A DNA stretch of 6,996 bases from Candidatus Hydrogenedentota bacterium (GCA_003552485.1 PUMX01000298.1:1-6996); one strand, 5' to 3'; shown: positions 1-6,397, numbered from the stretch's first letter. Notes: generated from the letters alone by a model not told the origin. Made by a program: numbers and translations.

Positions 1-2
1 CC

Positions 3-122
3 AGCCACTACGGACAGGGCCAGCTCGAAGGGCTTTCCCGGCTGGCGAAACGGGAAGGCGTCAATGAGGCGGCGTTATTGCGTGAAGCCTTGGACGACCT
101 CCTGCGCAAGTATAACGATTGA
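3..122 (+). CDS. C-terminal fragment of a small ribbon-helix-helix-like DNA-binding protein (5' end outside window)
   Basis: The last 39 codons of a gene that begins before the window end with TGA at 120-122. The visible tail runs from SHYGQGQLEGLSRL to LRKYND. It has the pattern of a CopG/Arc-type ribbon-helix-helix domain: a short strand-like start, a helix (QLEGLSRLAKREG), a turn at GVNEAA, and a second amphipathic helix rich in Leu, Glu and Arg that ends in 'LLRKY'. Such proteins are usually dimeric repressors or antitoxins. Only the tail is visible, so neither full length nor partner can be judged. It lies 80 bp upstream of leuC on the same strand. A structural helical tail of another protein would also fit. 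Confidence 0.5.
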   Translation, partial: SHYGQGQLEGLSRLAKREGVNEAALLREALDDLLRKYND

Positions 123-202
123 ACTGGATGCTTTACCGGTCTCCATGTGTTTAGCCAAGACGAGAGCCGATTAACAGAGCCTTTTCAGTAGGAAAACGAA
201 TT

Positions 203-1615
203 ATGCCCAAGAACATCTACGAAAAAATCTGGGACAACCATCTGGTCCTTGACGATCCCGCGCAGGGGGCGTTGCTCTACATCGACCGTCACCTGGTGCA
301 CGAGGTGACTTCGCCGCAGGCTTTCGAGGGGCTCCGTCTGGCGGGGCGCGCCGTGCGCCGCCCGGAACTCACGTTCGCCACGATGGACCACAACATTCCG
401 ACGACCGATCGGAGCCAGCCCATTGCGGACCCTCTATCAAAGAAGCAGGTGGAGACGCTGGTTGAGAACTGCGCCGAGTTCGGCGTCACCTGTTTTGACA
501 TGTACGATCGGCGCAACGGGATCGTGCACGTCATCGGGCCGGAGCTCGGGTTGACGCAGCCCGGTTTCACCATCGTATGCGGTGATTCGCATACCTCGAC
601 CCACGGCGCTTTCGGCGCGTTGGCCTTCGGCATCGGCACGAGCGAAGTGGAACACGTGCTCGCCACGCAGACGCTGCCCCAGCGGCCCGCGAAGACCATG
701 GAGATTCGCGTCAACGGCGCCTTGCCGCTGGGCATTACGGCTAAGGACATCATCCTCGCGATCATCGGCAAGATCGGCACGGCGGGCGGCACGGGGTATG
801 TCCTTGAATACACCGGCGACGCAATCCGCCAATTGGACATGGAAGGCCGGATGACCATTTGCAACATGTCCATCGAGGCGGGCGCGCGCGCCGGGCTCAT
901 TTCGCCTGACGACACGACGGTGGAATATCTTCGCGGCCGCCCCTATATTCCGCAGGACATTCCATGGGACGAGCTCGTGGCGCAATGGAAATCCTGGGCG
1001 TCGGATGCTGGTTGCGGCTACGACGCGACGGTCGACCTTGATGCGAGCGAGATCGAACCGCAGGTCACGTGGGGCACGTCGCCCGGCATGGTGACCGGCG
1101 TGAGCGGACGAACACCGATTCTGAACGAAATCGCCGACGAAAACCAGCGCACGGCCGCGGCAAAGGCTCTACGGTACATGGATCTCGAAGAAGGCGCGTC
1201 CATCGAGGACATTCCGATCAACAAAGTCTTCATCGGTTCTTGCACCAATGGCCGCATGCAGGACATCCGCGCTGCGGCGAAAGTCGTGAGAGGCTACACG
1301 GTGCATTCCGGAATCGAGCAGGCCCTCGTCGTGCCCGGCTCGCAACAGGTCAAAAAGCAGGCGGAATCCGAGGGTCTGGATCAAATCTTCAAGGAAGCAG
1401 GGTTCGAATGGCGGGAGGCTGGATGCAGCATGTGCCTGGCCATGAACGCCGACGTGCTGAATCCCGGCGACCGATGCGCTTCCACGTCGAATCGCAACTT
1501 CGAGGGCCGGCAAGGCAAAGGCGGCCGGACGCACCTCGTGAGCCCCGCCATGGCTGCCGCCGCGGCGGTAAACGGGCGCTTCGTCGACATCCGCAAGTGG
1601 CGATTCAACGCATGA
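203..1615 (+). CDS. leuC: 3-isopropylmalate dehydratase (isopropylmalate isomerase), large subunit
   Basis: LeuC pairs with LeuD to interconvert 2- and 3-isopropylmalate in leucine biosynthesis, using a 4Fe-4S cluster in the aconitase-type large subunit (cytoplasmic). The 470-residue product is close to the usual length of about 466 for the bacterial single-gene type. Family motifs are clear: FATMDHNIPT near residue 60, CGDSHTSTHGAFGALAFGIG from residue 126, and FIGSCTNGR followed by AGCSMCLAMN. The three cluster cysteines are Cys347, Cys408 and Cys411, within one residue of the E. coli positions. The ATG start has an AGGA Shine-Dalgarno at 190-193, and the protein begins in register with known LeuC N-termini. 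leuD follows after 21 bp, so the two are almost certainly cotranscribed. I saw no convincing promoter in the 80 bp upstream. Confidence 0.97.
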   Translation: MPKNIYEKIWDNHLVLDDPAQGALLYIDRHLVHEVTSPQAFEGLRLAGRAVRRPELTFATMDHNIPTTDRSQPIADPLSKKQVETLVENCAEFGVTCFDMYDRRNGIVHVIGPELGLTQPGFTIVCGDSHTSTHGAFGALAFGIGTSEVEHVLATQTLPQRPAKTMEIRVNGALPLGITAKDIILAIIGKIGTAGGTGYVLEYTGDAIRQLDMEGRMTICNMSIEAGARAGLISPDDTTVEYLRGRPYIPQDIPWDELVAQWKSWASDAGCGYDATVDLDASEIEPQVTWGTSPGMVTGVSGRTPILNEIADENQRTAAAKALRYMDLEEGASIEDIPINKVFIGSCTNGRMQDIRAAAKVVRGYTVHSGIEQALVVPGSQQVKKQAESEGLDQIFKEAGFEWREAGCSMCLAMNADVLNPGDRCASTSNRNFEGRQGKGGRTHLVSPAMAAAAAVNGRFVDIRKWRFNA

Positions 1616-1620
1616 ACTGA

Positions 1621-1627
1621 GAGGAGG
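1621..1627 (+). promoter_or_regulatory. Strong Shine-Dalgarno site of leuD
   Basis: GAGGAGG lies 9 bp before the leuD ATG and just after the leuC stop. It is a near-perfect anti-16S match. It fixes the leuD start and suggests efficient independent initiation within the leuCD transcript, so that the two subunits can be made in balanced amounts. Confidence 0.8.
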
Positions 1628-1636
1628 AATTGTTGT

Positions 1637-2230
1637 ATGCGGCCCTTTACGAGACATACCGGGATCGTCGCGCCCCTGGACGCGCTGAATGTGGATACCG
1701 ATCAGATTATCCCGAAGCAGTTCCTTAAGCGCATCGAGCGAACGGGCTACGGCGACGTATTGTTCTACGACTGGCGTTATCTCGACGATGGCGCTCCGAA
1801 TCCCGATTTCGAGATGAACGCGCCGCGCTATCAAGGCGCATCCATCCTGCTGACCAAGGACAACTTCGGCTGCGGCTCGTCGCGCGAGCACGCGCCGTGG
1901 GCCTTGTCGGACTACGGATTTCGCGCCATTCTCGCGCCATCGTATGCGGACATCTTCTACAACAACTGCTTCAACAATGGCATGCTTCCGGTCACGTTGC
2001 CGGCCCAGATTATCCAGCAGCTGTTCGCGGAAGTGCGCGCCGCCGAAGGCTACGAACTGACCATCGATCTGCCCGAGCAGAAGATCATGAAGCCCGACGG
2101 CGGCGTCATCGATTTCGAGATTGACGGATTCAAGAAGGAATGCCTGCTGAACGGCTGGGATCAGATCGGTCTGACGTTACGGCATGAGGACAAGATCGCG
2201 GCCTATGAGAAGGCGCACGGGCTGGCCTGA
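1637..2230 (+). CDS. leuD: 3-isopropylmalate dehydratase, small subunit
   Basis: This is the swivelling-domain partner of LeuC; together they form the leucine-pathway isomerase. The 197-residue length matches the family (about 200). It opens with the typical FTRHTGIVAPLDALNVDTDQIIPKQFLK motif region (residues 4-31). The small-subunit signature DNFGCGSSREHAPWAL begins at Asp75 and forms part of the substrate-binding loop; YADIFYNNCFNNGMLP follows. The ATG start is set by the GAGGAGG site upstream. It is probably the last gene of the leuCD unit, because a 149-bp gap with a promoter candidate follows. I saw no convincing intrinsic terminator in that gap. Confidence 0.97.
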   Translation: MRPFTRHTGIVAPLDALNVDTDQIIPKQFLKRIERTGYGDVLFYDWRYLDDGAPNPDFEMNAPRYQGASILLTKDNFGCGSSREHAPWALSDYGFRAILAPSYADIFYNNCFNNGMLPVTLPAQIIQQLFAEVRAAEGYELTIDLPEQKIMKPDGGVIDFEIDGFKKECLLNGWDQIGLTLRHEDKIAAYEKAHGLA

Positions 2231-2281
2231 TCCGGGGCGTCCGGGGGATAAACGCGGCGGACACGGCGCTACGAATGCGTG

Positions 2282-2311
2282 TTGGTGTCGGCAGCGCGCA
2301 GTTGCTACCAT
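2282..2311 (+). promoter_or_regulatory. Candidate extended -10 sigma-70-type promoter before the lsrF-like cassette
   Basis: A -35-like TTGGTG (2282-2287) is followed after 18 bp by TACCAT (2306-2311), which is immediately preceded by TGC, giving an extended -10 element. The expected transcript would start near 2318 and leave a leader of about 60 nt before the ATG at 2380. The match is moderate (4 of 6 in the -10), and the group's sigma-factor preferences are unknown. It supports the cassette being a transcription unit separate from leuCD. Confidence 0.42.
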
Positions 2312-2379
2312 AACGCGTGGCGCTTGACCAACAGGGGACCATTTCGCCGCCACAAACCAACCAAAGAGGAAGACCAATC

Positions 2380-3288
2380 ATGCCAGAAGCAGATGACAAC
2401 GGGCAGAAGAACTACCATCTCGACATTCCCATGAAGAACCCCGAATACGGTTTGCGGGGTTCAAGCGCCTACGACTGGGGCATGTCGAACCGGCTTGCGC
2501 GCGTGTTCAACCCGGATACGGGCCGCACGCTTATGCTGGCTATCGACCATGGTTATTTTCAGGGACCGACCACTGGCCTTGAACGGATTGACGTGGATAT
2601 CCTTCCGCTGGCGCCTTACGCCGACGCGCTCATGTTGACGCGGGGCATCCTGCGCAGCACGGTGCCGCCTACATATCAGAAGTCGATCGTTATGCGCGCC
2701 AGCGGCGGGCCAAGCATCCTCAAGGAACTGTCGAACGAAGAAATCGCCGTGGACATTGAGGACGCCCTGCGGATGAACGTGTCGGCGCTGGCCGTGCAGG
2801 TGTTCATCGGCGGAGAATACGAAACGAAGTCAATCAACAATATGACGCGCCTCGTGGACATGGGGTTACGCTATGGCATGCCGGTTATGGCGGTGACGGC
2901 CGTCGGCCGCGATATGGAGCGGAATGCGAAATACTTCCGGCTCGCTTGCCGCATTTGCGCGGAGCTTGGCGCGCAATTCGTGAAAACCTACTATGTGCCC
3001 GAAGATTTCGAGACCGTGACAGCCTCGTGTCCCGTTCCGATCGTGATGGCCGGCGGCAAGAAACTGCCGGAACTGGATGCATTGAAGATGGCCCACAACG
3101 CTTGTCAGCAAGGCGCGGCCGGCGTGGACATGGGGCGCAACATCTTCCAGAGCGATGCGCCCGAGGCGATGATCGCGGCGGTGCGCCGAGTCGTTCACGA
3201 GAACTGGAATCCCGCCGAGGCCCTGGAGTTCTACGAGACCCTCAAGAGTGAGGGCGCGGAGAAAAAGGATAAGGCGCCGAGCAAATGA
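2380..3288 (+). CDS. lsrF: LsrF-family class I aldolase/thiolase (3-hydroxy-5-phosphonooxypentane-2,4-dione thiolase-like)
   Basis: The 302-residue product resembles E. coli LsrF (about 291 residues) along most of its length. LsrF belongs to the DeoC/FbaB aldolase superfamily and uses a Schiff-base lysine to cleave phosphorylated AI-2 breakdown product with CoA, giving DHAP and acetyl-CoA. Recognisable motifs are DWGMSNRLARVFNP; AIDHGYFQGPTTGLERID, with Asp56-His57; LTRGILRS; FVKTYYV, with Lys202 at the position of the E. coli active-site lysine (about 203); PIVMAGGKKLPE; and GVDMGRNIFQSD at the phosphate-binding end of the barrel. I chose the ATG at 2380 because AGAGGA lies 9 bp upstream; the in-frame GTG at 2317 has no such site and adds non-homologous residues. 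The stop overlaps the next gene by ATGA. No lsrK, lsrG, lsrR or transporter is visible, so the natural substrate may be another phosphorylated ketose. Family assignment is firm; exact activity is not. Confidence 0.85.
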   Translation: MPEADDNGQKNYHLDIPMKNPEYGLRGSSAYDWGMSNRLARVFNPDTGRTLMLAIDHGYFQGPTTGLERIDVDILPLAPYADALMLTRGILRSTVPPTYQKSIVMRASGGPSILKELSNEEIAVDIEDALRMNVSALAVQVFIGGEYETKSINNMTRLVDMGLRYGMPVMAVTAVGRDMERNAKYFRLACRICAELGAQFVKTYYVPEDFETVTASCPVPIVMAGGKKLPELDALKMAHNACQQGAAGVDMGRNIFQSDAPEAMIAAVRRVVHENWNPAEALEFYETLKSEGAEKKDKAPSK

Positions 3289-3995
3289 CGGACCAAACAC
3301 AACCGGGCGCGCTGGTCCAATCGCTCAAACAGGCGGGGCCCGTGATCAGCGTGGGCATAACCGCCGCTAATCTCCTCCATCTGGAAAAGGATCTTTCCGC
3401 GCTAAAGCAAGCTGAGGTTCAACTGTGGCACGTCGACGTGATGGACGGCCATTTCGCCGGGCCCATCACGGTGGGGCCGCGTTTCGTGAGCTCGCTGCCG
3501 GATGGGGCCATCAAGGACGTGCATCTCATGGTTGACGATCCCCGCGGGACCGTGGACCAGTTCATTGATGCGGGCGCGGACATCATCACGGCGCACCTGG
3601 AGTCAACGCCGCATATTCATCAGGTGTTCGAGGCGATGCGCGACGCGGGCGTTGTGCGGGGCGTCGCATTGAACCCCGGCGCCCCCCTGGCCGCGGTGGA
3701 GCCATTGCTAGATGAAATCGACCTAATCCTCGTGTTGGGCGTGAATCCGGCCGGTGGGAAGGAATTCATTCCCAGCACATGGCAGCGTATTCGGCAGGCC
3801 CAAGCGATGATCGCCAGGGCGGATCACGATATCCTTCTCGCCGTTGACGGCGGAATCACGATGGACAACGCCGGCCGGGTCGCCGCCGCCGGCGCGGATA
3901 TCGTGGTGGCTGGCAGCGCGATTTTCAAAACGGGCAATGTCGAGTCAAGCGCGCGGACCATGCAGGAACGCGTCCGCTCGGCGGCGCGAACGTGA
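3285..3995 (+). CDS. Divergent ribulose-phosphate 3-epimerase family protein
   Basis: This is a 236-residue TIM-barrel protein of the RPE/AlsE family, which epimerises C3 of phosphorylated ketoses. The four metal-ligand/acid-base positions are kept: His49 and Asp51 in HVDVMDGHF, His80 in DVHLMV, and Asp188 in AVDGGIT. The barrel-end AGSAIF (209-214) also fits phosphate binding. Two regions differ from ordinary RPE. The N-terminal 'PS' motif (as in IAPSILSAD) is VG here, with Gly24 in place of the conserved serine. The usual VNPGFGGQ loop reads VLGVNPAGGKEF, one residue shorter and with Leu151 where Met is normal. This suggests a paralog with altered substrate rather than the pentose-phosphate enzyme. 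The start overlaps the upstream stop (ATGA), indicating translational coupling. Its own stop overlaps the next gene's start. Confidence 0.85.
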   Translation: MTDQTQPGALVQSLKQAGPVISVGITAANLLHLEKDLSALKQAEVQLWHVDVMDGHFAGPITVGPRFVSSLPDGAIKDVHLMVDDPRGTVDQFIDAGADIITAHLESTPHIHQVFEAMRDAGVVRGVALNPGAPLAAVEPLLDEIDLILVLGVNPAGGKEFIPSTWQRIRQAQAMIARADHDILLAVDGGITMDNAGRVAAAGADIVVAGSAIFKTGNVESSARTMQERVRSAART

Positions 3996-5116
3996 TGGCG
4001 AAATGGACCGATAGCCGATGGGTGCAGGCTGAGCGCATCAGCGCTGTTCGCGGCGGGCTCGCTTTGGATACGGGTGATGCGGATCTGCCGTATGCTCCTC
4101 CCCTGCTCACGATGACCGATACCCGCGGGCCGCACGCGGTGAAGCTTGCTCCATCCGCTCTGCATGAACCCGGGTATGTGAACGAATTCCGGCAGGCCCT
4201 CGCGGAACGCGTTGCGGAATACCGCGCCACTCATGGATGCGCGCCACACTGCGTGGAAATCGAGGACCTGGGCGCCGTCACCGTGACCAACCCGGCGGAG
4301 CTTGGCAAAGGGCCGCTGCACAACAAGGTCGCGCTGGTGACCGGCGCCGCCGGCGCTATCGGCATGGGCATGGTCCGGCGGCTGCTTGAAGAGGGGTGCG
4401 CCGTCGCCGCGGCGGATCTCCCCGGTGACGCGCTGGACCATATTCCGGAGGCATTCGACTCAGCTCAACGCGAACGTTTGCTGCCTGTGGCGATGGACGT
4501 AACCGAGGAGGCTGAAGTGGCCGAGGCCGTCGCCCGGATAGTGGAGCGCTGGGGCGGTCTTGACATTGCCGTGGTTAACGCGGGCGTCGCCCACGTGGCG
4601 GCCTTGACCGAACTCGACGCTGAGACCTTTCGGCGCCTTCAGCGGGTGAACACCGAGGGCGCGTTGTTCACAATTAACGCAGCGAGCCGCCTCATGCAAG
4701 CGCAGGCCATTGGCGGAGACATTGTCGTGATCTCGACGAAGAACGTTTTCGCGCCGGGCGCCCGGTTCGGAGCGTACAGCGCCACCAAAGCCGCCGCCCA
4801 CCAGCTTGCGCGCATCGCAAGCCTCGAATTGGCCGAGGATGGGATTCGCGTCAACATGGTCGCGCCGGACGCGGTCTTTTCCGAAGGCGACACGCCCTCG
4901 GGACTGTGGGCGACGGTGGGACCGGATCGAATGCAGGCGCGGGGACTGAGCGCGGAAGAGCTCGAAGAATACTACCGCAAGCGGAACCTGTTGAAGTCAC
5001 GAGTAACGGCGCGTCACGTGGCCAATGCAGCGCTTTTCTTCGTTACCCGGCAGACGCCCACCACCGGCGCCACCATTCCGGTCGACGGCGGCCTGCCCGA
5101 CGCGACGCCGCGCTAA
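3995..5116 (+). CDS. Short-chain dehydrogenase resembling the dehydrogenase half of bifunctional rhamnulose-1-P aldolase/lactaldehyde dehydrogenase
   Basis: This 373-residue protein has an unusual N-terminal segment (about 1-109) and a classical SDR domain (110-373). The SDR part shows KVALVTGAAGAIG at 111-123 for the dinucleotide; Asp141 after the second strand, suggesting NAD preference; NAG at 195-197; Ser247-Thr248; and YSATK with Tyr261 and Lys265. The C-terminal half (RVNMVAPDAVF, ELEEYYRKRNLLK, VANAALFF, TTGATIPVDGG) is the pattern I recognise from the dehydrogenase half of RhaD/RhaE fusions, which oxidise lactaldehyde after aldol cleavage. The N-terminal part (YVNEFRQALAERVAEYRATH, then a VEIEDLGAVTV stretch) looks like the tail and linker of a class II aldolase domain without its catalytic zinc-histidine region. 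I chose ATG 3995, which shares its A with the upstream TGA; GTG 3992 is the alternative and adds one residue. It is probably the last gene of the cassette. Confidence 0.82.
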   Translation: MAKWTDSRWVQAERISAVRGGLALDTGDADLPYAPPLLTMTDTRGPHAVKLAPSALHEPGYVNEFRQALAERVAEYRATHGCAPHCVEIEDLGAVTVTNPAELGKGPLHNKVALVTGAAGAIGMGMVRRLLEEGCAVAAADLPGDALDHIPEAFDSAQRERLLPVAMDVTEEAEVAEAVARIVERWGGLDIAVVNAGVAHVAALTELDAETFRRLQRVNTEGALFTINAASRLMQAQAIGGDIVVISTKNVFAPGARFGAYSATKAAAHQLARIASLELAEDGIRVNMVAPDAVFSEGDTPSGLWATVGPDRMQARGLSAEELEEYYRKRNLLKSRVTARHVANAALFFVTRQTPTTGATIPVDGGLPDATPR

Positions 5117-5165
5117 CGGTTCTGGACGCGTTCACAGCGCCGCCATCTGAACAGCCCGTGAGTAA

Positions 5166-5182
5166 AAGGCGAACACCGCCTT
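5166..5182 (-). terminator. Weak hairpin at the 3' end of ilvE, possible terminator
   Basis: AAGGCG (5166-5171) and CGCCTT (5177-5182) form a perfect 6-bp stem with a 5-nt loop in the 65-bp gap between the convergent SDR and ilvE genes. Read on the minus strand, the stem begins at the last base of the ilvE TGA and runs into TTTTAC, a very short T tract. On the plus strand no T tract follows. Termination is therefore plausible only for ilvE, and weak. Confidence 0.33.
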
Positions 5183-6117
5183 CAGTAGACCGGCGTGCAC
5201 CAATGCCGATAGGCGTCCACCTTGCCGTGAACGATATCAAAGTACAGGCTTTGCATGCGCTTTGACACAGGTCCGGGCTTGCCCTCGCCGATGACGCGCC
5301 GGTCCATACTTCTCACAGGGGCCACCTGAGCGCCCGTGCCGGTGAAAAAGACCTCATCGCACACGTAGAGTTCGGTGCGGGAGACGGGGCGTTCCACCAC
5401 CTCCATGCCAAGTTCCTGGCGGGCAAGCTCCATGACCGTGTTGCGTGTGATGCCCACGAGGATATCCGCGGTCGGCGGCGGCGTAATGAGGCGCCCATCC
5501 ATGACCATGAACAGGTTCATGGCGCTGCCTTCCGCTACAGAGCCGTCTTCGCGCAAGACAATGGCCTCGTCGAATCCGGCCTGCCGGGCTTCGGTAGACG
5601 CCAGAGCGGAGTTGACGTAGCTGCCCGTACACTTGGCGCGGCTTGGAATGGCATTGTCGGCCAGACGCCGCCAGGAACTGACCATTACGTCGAGGCCGGA
5701 TTTGACGTCTACATAATCGCCCAGCTTAATGACGTAACAACAGAAACTGCTTTCAACGTCCTTTAAACGCGGCCCCAGGCTAAGTTCGCTCTTGTAGCAG
5801 ATAGGCCGAATGTAGACGCCTTCCCGAAACTCACTGCGCTTGACGATCTCAACGCAGATTTCTTCCAACTGCTCCGGTGTTTCCGAGATCTCCATGCAAA
5901 GGATGTTGAAGTTCCGGACAAGCCGCTCAACATGTTCGCGGAGTTTGAACAACAGAATATTGTCTTCCTCCGGCGCATAATACCCGCGGATTCCTTCGAA
6001 CAGCCCGGTGCCGTAGTTGAACGCGTGGGTAAGGATGCTGACCCGCGCCTGCTCGACGGGCACATAGGCGCCCTCGAAGTACGCGACGGCCCCTGCTTCC
6101 ATATGCGATCCTGGCAT
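5182..6117 (-). CDS. ilvE: Branched-chain amino acid aminotransferase (class IV PLP enzyme)
   Basis: It catalyses the last step of leucine, isoleucine and valine synthesis (2-oxo acid plus glutamate) and can also run in reverse. The 311-residue length matches bacterial IlvE (about 309). Visible features are HAFNYGTGLFEGIRGY (residues 30-46); the PLP-binding Lys162 in SRAKCTGSYVNS; Glu196 in EGSAMNLF, which contacts the pyridine nitrogen; GITRNTV (222-228); and TGTGAQVAPVRS (259-270) at the phosphate and substrate side. The start at 6117 has AAAGGGA 6 bp upstream (6124-6130). A second ATG at 6102 with AGGA is possible and would remove five residues. The frame stays open to 6309, but that extension has no family match. 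Members of this fold include D-amino-acid aminotransferase and ADC lyase; the length and motifs favour BCAT. Confidence 0.93.
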   Translation of the reverse strand: MPGSHMEAGAVAYFEGAYVPVEQARVSILTHAFNYGTGLFEGIRGYYAPEEDNILLFKLREHVERLVRNFNILCMEISETPEQLEEICVEIVKRSEFREGVYIRPICYKSELSLGPRLKDVESSFCCYVIKLGDYVDVKSGLDVMVSSWRRLADNAIPSRAKCTGSYVNSALASTEARQAGFDEAIVLREDGSVAEGSAMNLFMVMDGRLITPPPTADILVGITRNTVMELARQELGMEVVERPVSRTELYVCDEVFFTGTGAQVAPVRSMDRRVIGEGKPGPVSKRMQSLYFDIVHGKVDAYRHWCTPVY

Positions 6118-6170
6118 TACCAATCCCTTTCTTTCCCCCAACGGCTTCCACTGTGGCCATGCGTCTTGGC

Positions 6171-6215
6171 GTCCACCGAGTTTCCGGCTCACGGTGGTAT
6201 CCTCAATGGGTGGAC
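6171..6215 (-). promoter_or_regulatory. Overlapping inverted repeats upstream of ilvE: alternative hairpins or operator
   Basis: One segment, GTCCACCG (6171-6178), is complementary to two downstream segments: CGGTGG (6192-6197, pairing with 6173-6178) and GGTGGAC (6209-6215, pairing with 6171-6177). The first pairing can extend by an AG/CT pair inside the loop. Only one of the two can form at a time. If transcribed with ilvE this would be a leader with exclusive structures about 55-100 nt before the start codon. As DNA it is a 7-bp inverted repeat that overlaps a promoter-like -35 on the other strand. No T tract follows, so classical attenuation is not supported by itself. Confidence 0.35.
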
Positions 6216-6239
6216 ATCCGAGAAGCGCAGGGGTACACT
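6211..6239 (+). promoter_or_regulatory. Candidate sigma-70-type promoter for the DegT-family gene
   Basis: TGGACA (6211-6216; 5 of 6 match) and TACACT (6234-6239; 4 of 6 match) are separated by 17 bp. The start would fall near 6246, leaving a leader of about 150 nt before ATG 6398. The -35 overlaps the GGTGGAC arm of the inverted repeat at 6171-6215, so a regulator binding there could block it. A competing candidate lies at 6361. Confidence 0.35.
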
Positions 6240-6358
6240 GGCGCAAATGGCCTGGCGACCTTTTCCCGCTTTCAATCGGCTGTGCTTCCGAGCTGAGGGC
6301 GGCGCACATAGCCCGGCGAGGACACTACAGCGAAGCCAGCGGCCATTCCAGATTTGGG

Positions 6359-6366
6359 AGTATACT
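6359..6366 (+). promoter_or_regulatory. Candidate -10 element TATACT inside the palindrome AGTATACT
   Basis: TATACT (6361-6366) is a 5-of-6 -10 match 31 bp before the DegT-family start, which is a sensible leader length. No good -35 is seen 16-18 bp upstream. Because AGTATACT is its own reverse complement, the same hexamer also reads on the minus strand (6364-6359), with a poor -35 (TTGCTT, 6387-6382) at 17-bp spacing. It could thus serve ilvE with a leader of about 235 nt. Both uses are inference. Confidence 0.33.
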
Positions 6367-6385
6367 AACCAACACGCATCGAAGC

Positions 6386-6391
6386 AAGGAG
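6386..6391 (+). promoter_or_regulatory. Shine-Dalgarno site deciding the DegT-family start
   Basis: AAGGAG ends 6 bp before ATG 6398. Another ATG at 6394 sits in a different frame that stops after about 19 codons, and it is only 2 bp from the site. The spacing and the family N-terminal motif both favour 6398. Confidence 0.65.
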
Positions 6392-6397
6392 ATATGC

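Noticed and set aside
123..202. Promoter or riboswitch upstream of leuC
   Set aside because: TTGAAC and TTTACC resemble -35 boxes, but no -10 match occurs at suitable spacing, and no leader peptide or T-box-like structure is visible in the short gap.
289..985. Long open frames antisense to leuC
   Set aside because: Their translations are rich in Arg, Pro and Ser with no recognisable domain, as expected opposite a GC-rich gene; leuC itself is fully convincing.
2239..2262. GTCCG/CGGAC inverted repeat after leuD as a terminator
   Set aside because: The stem is only 5 bp with a 14-nt loop and no following T tract. It is not enough to call a terminator.
2317..2379. In-frame GTG start 63 bp upstream of the LsrF-like gene's ATG
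   Set aside because: It has no Shine-Dalgarno site, adds residues with no family match, and lies about where the candidate promoter would start transcription. The ATG at 2380 has AGAGGA at good spacing.
3824..4441. 205-codon antisense open frame across the epimerase/SDR junction
   Set aside because: It lies opposite two well-supported coupled genes, has no family-like motif, and is explained by codon bias on the coding strand.
6118..6309. Upstream in-frame extension of ilvE (64 extra codons)
   Set aside because: The added residues do not resemble any BCAT N-terminus, and a good Shine-Dalgarno precedes 6117. The region is better read as an untranslated leader or control region.
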